A stretch of 64,000 bases of DNA from positions 1 to 64,000 of the forward strand of contig NZ_JABBJJ010000026.1 in assembly GCF_012933655.1 (NCBI RefSeq). The letters run 5' to 3'. This document shows positions 18,565 through 26,709 of the stretch, piece after piece (position 1 is the first letter of the stretch; the number at the start of each line of letters is the position of its first letter). The position numbers and the translations under genes were made by a program. Under the pieces are notes generated by a model. The model saw only the letters and a list, made by a program, of their open reading frames with translations, ran no database searches and was not told where the DNA came from. Source of the DNA: Pyxidicoccus fallax. Its GTDB lineage: Bacteria > Myxococcota > Myxococcia > Myxococcales > Myxococcaceae.

Positions 18565-19523
18565 ACCGCGCGCCACGGATGTCCTGGCTCGTCGCCGCCG
18601 TGATGATGGCGGCCTCCGCGCACGCGCAAGGTCCAGGCGTCGCGCCCATGAAGGAACCTGGCGCCATGCTCGCGAAGGGGTCCGGCACCGCGCCCGCGAG
18701 CGGCCCCGGCGGCGCAGCCGGGAAACAGCCCGTTGTCGCTCCCCGGTTGGTGACGGTGGGACCGGCCGTCACCGAGACCGTCTTCGCGCTGGGCGCGGGG
18801 GCTCAGGTCGTCGGCGTGGATGACACGAGCCTGACCCTCCAGGCCGCGGCTGGCGCACCCAAGGTGGGCTACCTGCGAGCCCTCTCGGCGGAGGCCGTAC
18901 TCGCCACGGGGGCCACGCAGGTGCTGGTCTCCGAGGAGGCGGGGCCTCCGAACGTGCTGGAGCAACTGAAGACCTCCGGCGTGGAGGTGGTGGTACTGCC
19001 CAACGCGCCCACCGTGGAGGCGTCACGGCAGCGCATCCGGACCCTGGCCGATCGGCTCGGCAGGCGCGAGCAGGGCGCGGCGCTCATCGCGGAGCTGGAC
19101 AAGGACCTGGAGCGTGCCGCCGCGCGCGTGTCCGCGATGAAGGACGGGAAGCGGCCTCGCATCCTGGCGCTCTACGCGCGGGGAGGCGGTGTCCTCATGG
19201 TGGCGGGCACCGAGACGCCTTCCGACGCGCTCATCCGGCTCGCGGGCGGGGTGAATGCCGTGTCCCGCTTCACGGGCCACAAGCCGCTGACGGCGGAGGC
19301 AGTGGTCGAGGCCGCGCCGGACATCGTCCTGCTTCCCGCCAGCTCGGCGACCACGCTGGGCGGCGCGGAGGGACTGAAGGGCGTGCCGGGCCTGTCCCAG
19401 GTGCGCGGCTGGCGGCTCGTCACGGTGGAGGACGTCCATTTCATGTCGCTGGGCCCCTCCGTGGGCAAGGTCGTGGCGAGAGTTCAGGACGGGCTCGCCA
19501 TGCCGAAAGGGAGCGGGCGATGA
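18561..19523 (+). CDS. hmuT: Heme ABC transporter substrate-binding protein
   Basis: A 320-residue periplasmic heme-binding protein. The signal peptide ends about residue 23 (SAHAQ). A low-complexity Gly/Ala/Lys/Pro linker follows (to about residue 58), longer than usual. The class III periplasmic binding domain starts at RLVTVGPAVTETVFALGAGAQVVGVDDTS and contains ETPSDALIRLAGGVNAV and the C-terminal FMSLGPSVGK. Its ATG overlaps the hmuS stop (ATGA), so the two are translationally coupled. Confidence 0.9.
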   Translation: MNRAPRMSWLVAAVMMAASAHAQGPGVAPMKEPGAMLAKGSGTAPASGPGGAAGKQPVVAPRLVTVGPAVTETVFALGAGAQVVGVDDTSLTLQAAAGAPKVGYLRALSAEAVLATGATQVLVSEEAGPPNVLEQLKTSGVEVVVLPNAPTVEASRQRIRTLADRLGRREQGAALIAELDKDLERAAARVSAMKDGKRPRILALYARGGGVLMVAGTETPSDALIRLAGGVNAVSRFTGHKPLTAEAVVEAAPDIVLLPASSATTLGGAEGLKGVPGLSQVRGWRLVTVEDVHFMSLGPSVGKVVARVQDGLAMPKGSGR

Positions 19524-19525
19524 AG

Positions 19526-19603
19526 GTGGGCAGGCATCGTTCAGACACTCGTTCCTTCCGTGCGCGGAGCGGTGGGACGGCGGGATGGGCGATGCCTGCC
19601 CAC
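19526..19603 (+). repeat. 14-bp perfect inverted repeat in the hmuT-hmuU gap
   Basis: GTGGGCAGGCATCG (19526-19539) is exactly complementary to CGATGCCTGCCCAC (19590-19603), with a 50-nt spacer. It fills most of the 112-bp gap in an otherwise overlapping operon. There is no T-tract. A large mRNA stem at this place could separate expression of the binding protein from the membrane transporter genes. Confidence 0.6.
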
Positions 19604-19635
19604 TGGCAGTCGTCCGCACCCACGAGGAGTGAGCG

Positions 19636-20724
19636 ATGAGCACCTCGGGAATCGCTCCCGTGTCCGCCAGCTTCCCCGGGCGGAGCGAGGTCCGGCGCCC
19701 CGCGCCGCGCGCGTGGATGCTCCTGACGCTGTTGCTCGCGGTGGTGGCGCTGGCCTCGCTGGCCCTGGGCGCGGTCAGTGTGCCGCCCTCGGCGCTGGTG
19801 GGCAGCCTGCTGAAGGCGCTGGGACTGGAGGCCGGACAGACGCTCTCACCGGCACAGGAGGCGGTGCTCCTGTCCATCCGGCTGCCGCGCGTGGTGCTCG
19901 GCGTCATGGTCGGCGCGGTGCTGGCCACGTGTGGCGCCGCGCTCCAGGCGCTGTTCCGCAACCCGCTCGTCGAGCCCGGCCTCCTGGGCACCTCCAGCGG
20001 CGCGGCCCTGGGCGCGGTCGCGGCCATCGTCCTCGACGTGGCCCTGGACGCGCGGCTCGGCGGGCTGCGCGCATTGGCCGTCCCGGTCTCCGCCTTCGTG
20101 GGCGCGCTGGGGGCCACGCTGCTGGCGCAGCGCCTGGGCCGTGGTGAGGGACGCACGGAGACCGCGCGCATCCTCCTCGCGGGCGTCGCGGTGAGCGCGG
20201 GCGCGAGCGCCGGCATCGGCCTGCTCACGCAGCTCGCCACGGACGCGCAGCTGCGCTCCATCACCTTCTGGAGCTGGGGCAGCCTGGGCGGCGCTTCCTG
20301 GGAGGTGGTGGCGGTCGCCGCGGCGCCGCTCACCGTGGCGCTGGTGCTGCTGTTGCGCGAGGCCCGGGCCCTCAACCTGCTGCTGCTCGGAGAGCGCGAG
20401 GCGTGGCACCTGGGCGTGGACGTGGAGCGGCTCAAGCGCCGGCTCATCCTCGCCGCGGCCCTCGGTGTCGGGGCGGCGGTGTCCGCCACCGGCATCATCG
20501 GCTTCGTGGGGCTGCTCGTGCCGGCGCTGCTGCGGCTCGCGTTGGGGCCGGACCACCGGCGGCTGCTCGGTGCCTCCGCGCTGCTCGGTGCGTCGCTGCT
20601 CGTGGCCGCGGACCTGGTGGCGCGCACGGCGGCGGTTCCCGCGGAGCTGCCCGTCGGCGCGCTGACGTCGGTGCTGGGCGTGCCCGTCTTCATCGGACTG
20701 CTGGCGCGAAGGAGGACCGTATGA
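19636..20724 (+). CDS. hmuU: Heme ABC transporter permease (FecCD family)
   Basis: A 362-residue polytopic inner-membrane protein. It has the FecCD hallmarks: LSIRLPRVVLGVMVGAVLATCGAALQALFRNPLVEPGLLGTSSGAALGA, the coupling segment, and the C-terminal GIIGFVGLLVPALLRLALGPDHRRLL with RTAAVPAELPVGALTSVLGVPVFIGLL. About nine or ten hydrophobic segments, normal for the family. GAGGAG precedes ATG 19636. The stop overlaps hmuV as ATGA. Confidence 0.93.
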   Translation: MSTSGIAPVSASFPGRSEVRRPAPRAWMLLTLLLAVVALASLALGAVSVPPSALVGSLLKALGLEAGQTLSPAQEAVLLSIRLPRVVLGVMVGAVLATCGAALQALFRNPLVEPGLLGTSSGAALGAVAAIVLDVALDARLGGLRALAVPVSAFVGALGATLLAQRLGRGEGRTETARILLAGVAVSAGASAGIGLLTQLATDAQLRSITFWSWGSLGGASWEVVAVAAAPLTVALVLLLREARALNLLLLGEREAWHLGVDVERLKRRLILAAALGVGAAVSATGIIGFVGLLVPALLRLALGPDHRRLLGASALLGASLLVAADLVARTAAVPAELPVGALTSVLGVPVFIGLLARRRTV

Positions 20725-21524
20725 GTCTGAGCGCGAATGGCGTGGAGGTCTGGCGTGGCCGGGGCCGGACGCTCGGCCCCGTGGACCTCGTGCTCCAGCC
20801 CGGCGAGGTGCTCGCCGTCGTGGGACCGAATGGCGCCGGCAAGTCCACGCTCCTCTCGGCGCTCGCGGGGGAGCTGCGCCTCGGGGCCGGGGATGTGCTG
20901 CTGGAGGGCCTTCCCCTGGACCGCTGGCAGCCGCGTGAGCGGGCCCGACGGCTCGCCGTGCTTCCCCAGGAGTCCTCGCTGGGCTTCAGCTTCACGGCCC
21001 TGGAGGTGGCGCTCCTCGGACGCAGTCCCCACGCTCGAAGGAGGGAGAGTGGCGCCGACCTGGAGGCGGCCTACGTGGCGTTGGAGGCCACGGACACGCG
21101 GCACCTCGCCTCCCGGCCGTACCCCACGCTGTCGGGCGGAGAGAAGCAGCGGGTGCAGCTCGCGCGCGTGCTGGCCCAGCTCTCCGCGCCGCTGGAGCAG
21201 GGGCATCGCTACCTCCTGCTCGACGAGCCCACCGCCAGCCTGGACCTCGCCCACCAGCACCTCATCCTCGAAGCCGCGGGACGCTTCGCCCGCGAGGGGG
21301 GTGCCGTGCTCGCGGTGCTGCATGACCTGAACCTCGCCGCGCGGCACGCGCACCGGCTGGCGCTGCTCGCCGGTGGGCGCGTGGTGGAGCAGGGGACTCC
21401 CGAGCAGGTGCTGCGTCCGGACCTCATCGCCGAAACGTTCGGCCTCGACGTCGTCATCGCCGAGTGGCCCGGAGTGCCCGGCCCGTGGGTCCTCCCGGCG
21501 AGACGGACGGACCTGTCGAGCTGA
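20721..21524 (+). CDS. hmuV: Heme ABC transporter ATP-binding protein
   Basis: A 267-residue ABC ATPase that powers heme import with HmuTU. Walker A GPNGAGKST, Q-loop LPQES, signature LSGGEKQR, Walker B YLLLDEPTASLD and switch His in LHDLNLAARHA are all intact. The length is typical of HmuV. It is the last gene of the operon, convergent with the NO reductase gene 98 bp away. Confidence 0.95.
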   Translation: MSLSANGVEVWRGRGRTLGPVDLVLQPGEVLAVVGPNGAGKSTLLSALAGELRLGAGDVLLEGLPLDRWQPRERARRLAVLPQESSLGFSFTALEVALLGRSPHARRRESGADLEAAYVALEATDTRHLASRPYPTLSGGEKQRVQLARVLAQLSAPLEQGHRYLLLDEPTASLDLAHQHLILEAAGRFAREGGAVLAVLHDLNLAARHAHRLALLAGGRVVEQGTPEQVLRPDLIAETFGLDVVIAEWPGVPGPWVLPARRTDLSS

Positions 21525-21622
21525 GTGGCGAATCGTTTCAGCCCACTCACCGTGGGACGGTGCCCGCGTTGTCACCCCTCCAAGGTGCGCGGGCCCGTCC
21601 CCGGTGGGCGCGGGCGCGGACT

Positions 21623-23935
21623 TCAGCGGCGGCGCAGCGCGACGGGCGCGGGGGCCGCGACGCCCACCGGCGTGGACGCGGCCTCCGGCTGGCGCGGCTC
21701 CGGACGGGTCGTGGCGGCGGGCTCCAGCGACCAGCCCGTCTTCAGCCCCACCACGAACCAGGCGAGGAAGCCCACGCCCAGGGCGAACACCGTGTCACCC
21801 GGCGCGCGCAGCCAGCGCAGCGTGTCCATCAGCGGCGTCTGGAGGAACTCCGCGCTGCGCGCCCACCACGTGCCCTGCTCGATGGCCGCCTGCGTCTGGA
21901 GGATGCCGATGGGCAGCATGGACAGCACCACCATCAGCACCAGGCCGCCGTTGAGGCACCAGAAGCTCCAGGCCAGCGTGCGCGTGCGCCACCGCGCCTC
22001 CGGGGCCGCCATCCGCAGCGTAAAGAGCATCAGCGCGATGCCCAGCATCCCGTACACGCCGAACAGCGCGGTGTGGCCGTGCACCGGCGTCAGGTTGAGG
22101 CCCTGCATGAAGTACAGCGCCACCGGCGGGTTGATGAGGAAGCCGAACACGCCCGCGCCCACGAGATTCCAGAAGGCCACCGCCACGAAGTAGAGGATGG
22201 GCCAGCGGTAGCGCTCCATCCACCCGCTCATCCTCGACAGGCGCAGGTGGCCCCACACCTCTCGGCCCACCAGCACCAGCGGCACCACCTCCAGCGCGCT
22301 GAACGTGGCGCCCAGCCCCAGCGCCGACGACGGCGTGCCGGAGAAGTACAGGTGGTGGAACGTGCCGATGATGCCGCCCGCCAGGAAGATGATGGTGGAG
22401 AAGAGCACCACCGGCGTGGCCACCTTTGCCGACAGCACGCCCAGCCGCACGAAGAGGAACGCCATCACCACCGTGGCGAACACCTCGAAGAAGCCCTCCA
22501 CCCACAGGTGCACCACCCACCAGCGCCAGTACTCCACCATGCCCAGGTGGCTGCGCTGCCCGTACATCAGCCCCGCGCCGTAGAACGACGCGATGGCCAG
22601 CGACGACAGGACGAACAGGAGGATGAGAGGCCGGTTCTCCGACGGCTTCTTCAGCGCGGGCCAGATGGAGCGCGCCGTGAGGAACAGCCAGACGAAGAGC
22701 CCCACGAAGAGGAAGATCTGCCAGAAGCGGCCCAGGTCCACGTACTCGTAGCCCTGGTGACCGAACCAGAACCACAGGTCCCCGCCCAGCCGCTGCTGCA
22801 CGCTGGCCCACTGGCCCACCATGGCGCCCGCCACGATGATGACGAGGCACACGAAGAGGAAGTTGACGCCGAAGCGCTGGAAGCGCGGCTCCACGCCGCT
22901 CACCGCCGGGCCCACGAACAGGCCCGTGGCCAGCCACGCCGTCGCAATCCAGAAGATGCCCAGCTGCGTGTGCCAGCTGCGCGTCACCGCGTACGGCAGG
23001 TACTTCGCCAGCGGCACACCATAGAAGCCGTCACCCTCCACGCCGAAGTGCGCGGTGATGCCGCCCAGCGCCACCTGCACCAGCATCAGCGCCACCACCA
23101 CCAGGAAGTACTTGCCCGTGGCGCGCTGGCTCGGCGTCAGCACCATGCCCAGGAACGGGTCCTTCGCGGGCGGCGTCTCCTCGGGCTCCTCCGCCTTGCG
23201 GCTCACGTACCAGACGAGCGCGCCCACCGCGGCGAGCAGCAGCACCACGGAGATGAACGTCCACAGGTACGCGGCCGTCGTGGGGACGTTGCCCACCAGC
23301 GGCTCGTGCGGCCAGTTCTGCGTGTAGCTCACCGTGTCGCCGGGCCGGTTCGTGGACGCCACCCAGCTCGTCCACCAGAAGAAGGCATTGAGGTCCTTCA
23401 GCTTCGCGGCGTCCGTCAGCGCGCCCTCGGGGATGGCGTAGGCCTGCCGCCCCTTCGAGAAGACGTCCGTGTAGTGCGCGGCGTTGGAGCCGTACGCCTG
23501 GGCACGCAGCGGGTCCACCATCACCGTGCCCGTGGCCGCGTCATATGTATTGGTGCGAATCATCCCCTGCAGGCGCGTGCGCAGCGCGGCCTGGCGCTCG
23601 GCCGGGGCGGCCTCGTAACTGGCGAGCCCCTCCGCGCGGGCCCACGCGTCGAGGATGAAGAGGCTCTCGCGGTGCAGCCAGTCCGCGCTCCAGTCCGGCG
23701 CCACGTACGCGCCGTGGCCCCAGATGGAGCCCACCTGCTGCCCACCGATGGACTGCCACACATTCTGGCCGCGCTGGATGGCTGCTCCCTCGATGAGGAG
23801 GGTGCCGTCCGGTGTGCTCACCCGCTCGGGGATGGGCGGCAGCGTCCGGGAGATGTGCACGCCCTCCCGTCCGAGGACGAAGAACGAAGCAAGCATGACG
23901 GCGCCCAAGAGGGCCCACAGCTTCTTGTGTTTCAT
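21623..23935 (-). CDS. norB: Quinol-dependent nitric oxide reductase (qNOR)
   Basis: Reduces two NO to N2O with electrons from quinol, in the inner membrane. The 770 residues match the single-subunit qNOR length. The N-terminal extension holds a periplasmic cytochrome-c-like fold without heme Cys pairs (residues about 25-225). Fourteen-helix NorB core follows, with His ligands visible in TRSWHTQLGIFW, VEYWRWWVVHLWVEGFFEVF, GTFHHLYFSG and TPVHGHTALFGVYG. The FEVF segment carries the Glu residues typical of NO reductases. AGGAG precedes ATG 23935. It diverges from the nos operon across the NsrR-like palindrome. Confidence 0.95.
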   Translation of the reverse strand: MKHKKLWALLGAVMLASFFVLGREGVHISRTLPPIPERVSTPDGTLLIEGAAIQRGQNVWQSIGGQQVGSIWGHGAYVAPDWSADWLHRESLFILDAWARAEGLASYEAAPAERQAALRTRLQGMIRTNTYDAATGTVMVDPLRAQAYGSNAAHYTDVFSKGRQAYAIPEGALTDAAKLKDLNAFFWWTSWVASTNRPGDTVSYTQNWPHEPLVGNVPTTAAYLWTFISVVLLLAAVGALVWYVSRKAEEPEETPPAKDPFLGMVLTPSQRATGKYFLVVVALMLVQVALGGITAHFGVEGDGFYGVPLAKYLPYAVTRSWHTQLGIFWIATAWLATGLFVGPAVSGVEPRFQRFGVNFLFVCLVIIVAGAMVGQWASVQQRLGGDLWFWFGHQGYEYVDLGRFWQIFLFVGLFVWLFLTARSIWPALKKPSENRPLILLFVLSSLAIASFYGAGLMYGQRSHLGMVEYWRWWVVHLWVEGFFEVFATVVMAFLFVRLGVLSAKVATPVVLFSTIIFLAGGIIGTFHHLYFSGTPSSALGLGATFSALEVVPLVLVGREVWGHLRLSRMSGWMERYRWPILYFVAVAFWNLVGAGVFGFLINPPVALYFMQGLNLTPVHGHTALFGVYGMLGIALMLFTLRMAAPEARWRTRTLAWSFWCLNGGLVLMVVLSMLPIGILQTQAAIEQGTWWARSAEFLQTPLMDTLRWLRAPGDTVFALGVGFLAWFVVGLKTGWSLEPAATTRPEPRQPEAASTPVGVAAPAPVALRRR

Positions 23936-24071
23936 GGAATCGGCTCCTGCGGAGGGGTGTCGCGGTGAGGCTTCGCTTCACCCCTTGAGCAAGCGCCGTT
24001 CCACGCGCGCCTCCTCCCAGCTCACCCGCACGGAGCCGCAGTCCGTGCGGCCAGAACCCCCGTGACGCGCA

Positions 24072-24096
24072 AAACATGCATCGATAATGCATGTTT
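24072..24096. promoter_or_regulatory. NsrR-like operator palindrome
   Basis: AAACATGCAT-CGATA-ATGCATGTTT is a perfect 10-bp inverted repeat with a 5-bp spacer. The paired ATGCAT half-sites closely resemble the operator of the NO-sensing Fe-S repressor NsrR (consensus ATGyAT/ATrCAT). It lies in the 246-bp gap between norB (137 bp away) and the nos operon (86 bp away), well placed to control both. No NsrR gene is in the window. Confidence 0.7.
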
Positions 24097-24181
24097 CAGG
24101 GCCGCTCCAGGCGAGACGTGTCCTGGCACGCCTGTCGCAGCAGGGGCTCGTGTCGGGTCGGCTCGGATTGGGAGGTCCACG

Positions 24182-24631
24182 ATGTGGGGCAACGCCATAC
24201 GAAGACAGGGATGGGCCGTGGTGCTCGCGGCCAGCGCCGCCTGGGGCGGCATCGCATGTACCGAGAAGGAAGCCGCGTCCCCGACGGGCTCCGGGACGGC
24301 CGTGGCGGCCGCATCCGCGGGAGGCGGTGAGGCGCTCACCCCCGCCGTCCGCAAGGAGGCGGAGGAGGTCTTCAACTCGCGCTGCTCGGTGTGTCACGGC
24401 CCCCGGGGCGCGGGAGATGGCCCGGCGTCCAAGGGCCTCACGCCGCCTCCGCGCAACTTCCAGGACACGGACTGGCAAGGCGAGGTGAGCGACGAGCACA
24501 TCGAGAAAATCATCGCGTACGGCGGCGGCGCGGTCGGCCGCAGCCCGGCGATGCCACCCAACCCGGACCTGGCGGACAAGCCCGTGGTGCGTGGGCTGCG
24601 CGAGCACATCCGAGGGCTCGCGGCGAAGTAG
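24182..24631 (+). CDS. Lipid-anchored c-type cytochrome (nos-associated)
   Basis: A 149-residue lipoprotein (lipobox GIAC, Cys about 26) with a single heme-binding motif CSVCH near residue 71 and a probable Met axial ligand in SPAMPPNPDL. The Ala/Ser/Gly linker (about 28-55) tethers the heme domain to the membrane. It is a likely electron donor to NosZ. This arrangement, a cytochrome c gene just before nosZ, is common in Sec-type (clade II) nos clusters. GGAGG lies upstream of ATG 24182. Confidence 0.85.
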   Translation: MWGNAIRRQGWAVVLAASAAWGGIACTEKEAASPTGSGTAVAAASAGGGEALTPAVRKEAEEVFNSRCSVCHGPRGAGDGPASKGLTPPPRNFQDTDWQGEVSDEHIEKIIAYGGGAVGRSPAMPPNPDLADKPVVRGLREHIRGLAAK

Positions 24632-24665
24632 CCGCGCGCACCCGAGCAGGAGCGAGGGCAGGGCC

Positions 24666-26639
24666 ATGAAGACATCGACAGCGAAGTGGATGTGCGGCGC
24701 CGCGATGCTGCTGGCGCTGGGGTGCAACGGCTCCAACGGTGGCGGCGCGAGCGCGACGGGCTCGGCCTCCGCGAGCCTGGGCGGCAGCGGGCTGCGCGAC
24801 ATGATGGAGAAGCGCGGCCTGTCCGAGGCGGACGTGGTGGCCGCGCTCAAGACGTACACGCCCACGGGCAAGCACGACGAGTACTACCTGTTCGCCTCGG
24901 GCGGGCACGGAGGCAACCTCATCGTCATGGGGGTGCCGAGCATGCGCATCCTCAAATACATCGGCGTCTTCACGCCCGAGCCCTGGCAGGGCTACGGCTA
25001 TGGAGACCAGACGAACGCGCTGCTGAAGCAGGGCAGCCGCGACGGGAAGATGCTCACCTGGGGGGACATGCACCACCCGGCGCTCTCCGAGACGAAGGGC
25101 GACTACGACGGTGAGTACATCTTCGTCAACGACAAGGCCAACCCTCGCATCGCGGTGGTGTCGCTGAAGGACTTCGCCACCACGCAGATTGTCGCCAGCG
25201 AGCTCATCGAGAGTGAGCACGGCGCCACCTTCGTCACCCCCGACACCGAGTACGTCATCGAGACGAGCCAGTACCCCACGCCGCTGGGAGGCCGGTTCGC
25301 GGACGTGAAGCAGTTCAATGACGAGTACCGGGGCGCGGTCATCTTCTGGAAGTTCGACCGCGCGAAGGGCCGTCTCGTCCCCGAGGAGTCGTGGGCCATG
25401 GAGCTGCCGCCGTACATGCAGGACCTGGCGGACGCGGGGAAGCTGGCGAGCGACGGCTACATCTTCATCAACTCCATCAACACCGAGCGCGCCTACGGCG
25501 GCAACATGGAGGGCAACCCGCCGCTGGAGTCGGGCGTGTCGCAGAACGACATGGACTACCTCCACGTCATTCCCTGGCGGAAGGCGGAGGCGGTGGTGAA
25601 GGCGGGGAAGACGGAGACCATCGCCGGCATGCGCGTCATCCCGCTGGAGACGGCGGTGGCGGAGGGGCTGCTGTACTTCGTGCCCGAGCCGAAGAGTCCA
25701 CACGGCGTGGACGTCAGCCCGGACGGTCAGGACATCATCGTCGGCGGCAAGCTGGACACGCACGCCACCGTCTTCAGCATCGAGAAGATCAAGGCGCTCA
25801 TCTCCGCCGGGACGGTGGCGGGGAAGGACCCGTATGGCGTGCCCATCCTCCCGTTCCAGGAGGCCATCCGCGGCCAGTGTGAAATCGGCCTCGGGCCCCT
25901 GCACACGCAATTCGACAACGAGGGCTACGCGTACACGTCCGTCTTCATCGAGTCGAAGGTCGCGAAGTGGTCGCTCAAGGACCTGAAGCTCGTGGACAAG
26001 CTGCCCACGCACTACAACATCGGCCACCTGGCGGCGGCCGAGGGAGACACCGTCTCTCCCGACGGGAAGTTCCTGGTGGCCATGAACAAGTGGGCCATCG
26101 ACCGCTTCGCGCCCGTGGGCCCGCTGCTGCCGCAGAACTTCCAGCTCGTGGACACCACGGGGCAGAAGATGCAGCTGCTCTACGACAGCCCCATTCCGCT
26201 GGGTGAGCCGCACTACGCGCAGATGATCAAGGCGGACAAAATCAAGGCCGTCGACATCTACAAGCCCGCGGGCATCAACGCCCTGACGCACCAGAAGGAC
26301 GAGCACGCGGTGGAGGGCGGCAAGGAGCGCGTGGTGCGCGCGGCGGATGGCGTCCACGTCTACATGACGGCGGTGCGCAGCCACTTCACGCCGGACATCG
26401 TCCGCGTGAAGGAGGGAGACACCGTCCACCTGCACATCACCAACATCGAGCAGGCGAAGGACGCCACGCACGGCTTCACCATCGCCTCGCAGAACATCCA
26501 CCTGAGCCTGGAGCCGGGCAAACACGCCAACGTCACCTTCGTGGCCGACAGGCCGGGCGTGTACCCCATGTACTGCACGGAGTTCTGCTCGGCGCTGCAC
26601 CTCGAGATGGCGGGTTACTTCCTCGTCGAACCGAAGTGA
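24666..26639 (+). CDS. nosZ: Nitrous-oxide reductase, Sec/lipoprotein type
   Basis: Reduces N2O to N2 in the periplasm. The 657 residues include a Sec-type signal ending in a lipobox (LLALGC), not a Tat signal, which points to the clade II (atypical) NosZ group. The N-terminal beta-propeller carries CuZ ligands, with visible GDMHHPAL, ESEHGATF, KSPHGVD, GPLHTQF and GEPHYAQ. The C-terminal cupredoxin domain has the CuA motif CTEFCSALHLEM preceded by ATHGF. Starts at ATG 24666 after 34 bp from the cytochrome gene. Confidence 0.96.
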   Translation: MKTSTAKWMCGAAMLLALGCNGSNGGGASATGSASASLGGSGLRDMMEKRGLSEADVVAALKTYTPTGKHDEYYLFASGGHGGNLIVMGVPSMRILKYIGVFTPEPWQGYGYGDQTNALLKQGSRDGKMLTWGDMHHPALSETKGDYDGEYIFVNDKANPRIAVVSLKDFATTQIVASELIESEHGATFVTPDTEYVIETSQYPTPLGGRFADVKQFNDEYRGAVIFWKFDRAKGRLVPEESWAMELPPYMQDLADAGKLASDGYIFINSINTERAYGGNMEGNPPLESGVSQNDMDYLHVIPWRKAEAVVKAGKTETIAGMRVIPLETAVAEGLLYFVPEPKSPHGVDVSPDGQDIIVGGKLDTHATVFSIEKIKALISAGTVAGKDPYGVPILPFQEAIRGQCEIGLGPLHTQFDNEGYAYTSVFIESKVAKWSLKDLKLVDKLPTHYNIGHLAAAEGDTVSPDGKFLVAMNKWAIDRFAPVGPLLPQNFQLVDTTGQKMQLLYDSPIPLGEPHYAQMIKADKIKAVDIYKPAGINALTHQKDEHAVEGGKERVVRAADGVHVYMTAVRSHFTPDIVRVKEGDTVHLHITNIEQAKDATHGFTIASQNIHLSLEPGKHANVTFVADRPGVYPMYCTEFCSALHLEMAGYFLVEPK

Positions 26640-26646
26640 CCCTCCC

Positions 26647-26690
26647 GGCGCCCGGGAAGGATCCACCCCCCGTCCCGGGCGCCATCTTTT
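26647..26690 (+). terminator. Intrinsic terminator after nosZ
   Basis: GGCGCCCGGGA (26647-26657) pairs perfectly with TCCCGGGCGCC (26673-26683) across a 15-nt loop and is followed by ATCTTTTCC. It sits between nosZ and nosD. It would stop or attenuate transcription, giving more nosZ than maturation-gene mRNA. Confidence 0.75.
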
Positions 26691-26709
26691 CCCCTGTGTC
26701 CCCACGCCC

